In this document: positions 31,736 through 31,850 of the stretch, in pieces
Position numbering within the stretch: the stretch's first letter is position 1
Layout of the letters: each line of letters begins with the position of its first letter
Assembly: GCA_036266995.1 (NCBI GenBank)
Contig: DATAWX010000130.1
Location: 1 to 31,850 of the forward strand
Source of the DNA: GCA-003244245 sp036266995
GTDB taxonomy: Bacteria; Actinomycetota; Actinomycetes; Mycobacteriales; Pseudonocardiaceae
Direction of reading: 5' to 3'
DNA: 31,850 bases
Notes under the pieces: model-generated
What the model was told of the DNA's origin: nothing
Databases searched by the model: none
Seen by the model: the letters and a program-made list of their open reading frames with translations, nothing else
Program-made: the position numbers and the translations under genes

Positions 31736-31850
31736 TCAGTGAGAGTGAGTCGTATCGTGCATAAGAGAAGATTGTTGACACGGTTGGTGTCGGGGGCTGC
31801 GGTGGTCGCTGTCACGGCCGGGTCGGCGTTGCTGGTGAGCAGTGGGGTGG
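31736..31850 (+). repeat. 115-bp exact direct repeat, copy 2 (reaches window end)
   Basis: Exact copy of 29710-29824. Identity begins one base before CAGTGAGAGTGAG and continues to the last base of the window, so its right end is unknown. Confidence 0.95.
31757..31850 (+). CDS. partial: start of a paralogue of the PTAT-repeat protein
   Basis: GTG 31757 lies in the second copy of the 115-base repeat and encodes the same signal peptide, VHKRRLLTRLVSGAAVVAVT and onward to SSGV. The gene runs off the window, so its mature domain cannot be seen. It begins 83 bases after the stop of the anchored two-Cys-domain gene. It may be a further member of this family or a full tandem copy. Confidence 0.75.
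   Translation, partial: MHKRRLLTRLVSGAAVVAVTAGSALLVSSGV

Overview
The window is high-GC DNA with strong G/C bias at third codon positions, frequent GTG starts, many 4-base ATGA/GTGA gene overlaps and a RsbV/RsbW/SigF-type sigma module. This points to an actinobacterium. The gene content suggests a soil or sediment relative of Frankia-like lineages, but no rRNA or diagnostic marker is present, so the genus is left open.

Layout. About 200-3950, minus strand: a CoxE-like VWA protein with a MoxR AAA+ ATPase, three small soluble proteins of unknown role and an Fe/Mn superoxide dismutase. 4.5-8.0 kb: a secreted protein, then on the minus strand a PASTA-like lipoprotein overlapping a membrane protein, and a small membrane protein. 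8.3-14.0 kb is a general-stress block: STAS anti-anti-sigma factor, RsbW-like kinase, SigF-family sigma factor, a FAD oxidoreductase, a DUF2267-like protein, a Pro/Ala-rich membrane protein, CsbD and a small membrane protein. Three sites of the form GTTT-N15/16-GGGTA(C/T) lie in front of the oxidoreductase, the DUF2267-like gene and csbD, suggesting that the local sigma factor controls its neighbours.

14.1-31.9 kb is an unusually elaborate phosphate locus. It holds two tandem phoU paralogues sharing an upstream element, then a compact operon: a DUF1508-like protein, PstC, PstA, a PstS with a C-terminal membrane anchor, a sortase-fold protein lacking the catalytic His and Cys, PstB and a lytic transglycosylase. 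Next come an HTTM-type membrane protein, a large anchored PstS-like protein, a small secreted PstS-like protein, and secreted proteins sharing an undescribed two-cysteine domain. One of these carries 20 Pro-Thr-Ala-Thr repeats. The last 115 bases of the window repeat exactly the start of that gene, so another copy begins at the right edge.

The most unusual signal is a shared leader of about 130 bases. It lies upstream of the pst operon, the HTTM gene and the large PstS-like gene. It has exactly conserved spacing between the two phosphate units, differing predicted hairpins, and GAT-direct repeats at its promoter end. It ties three separated transcription units into one probable regulon.
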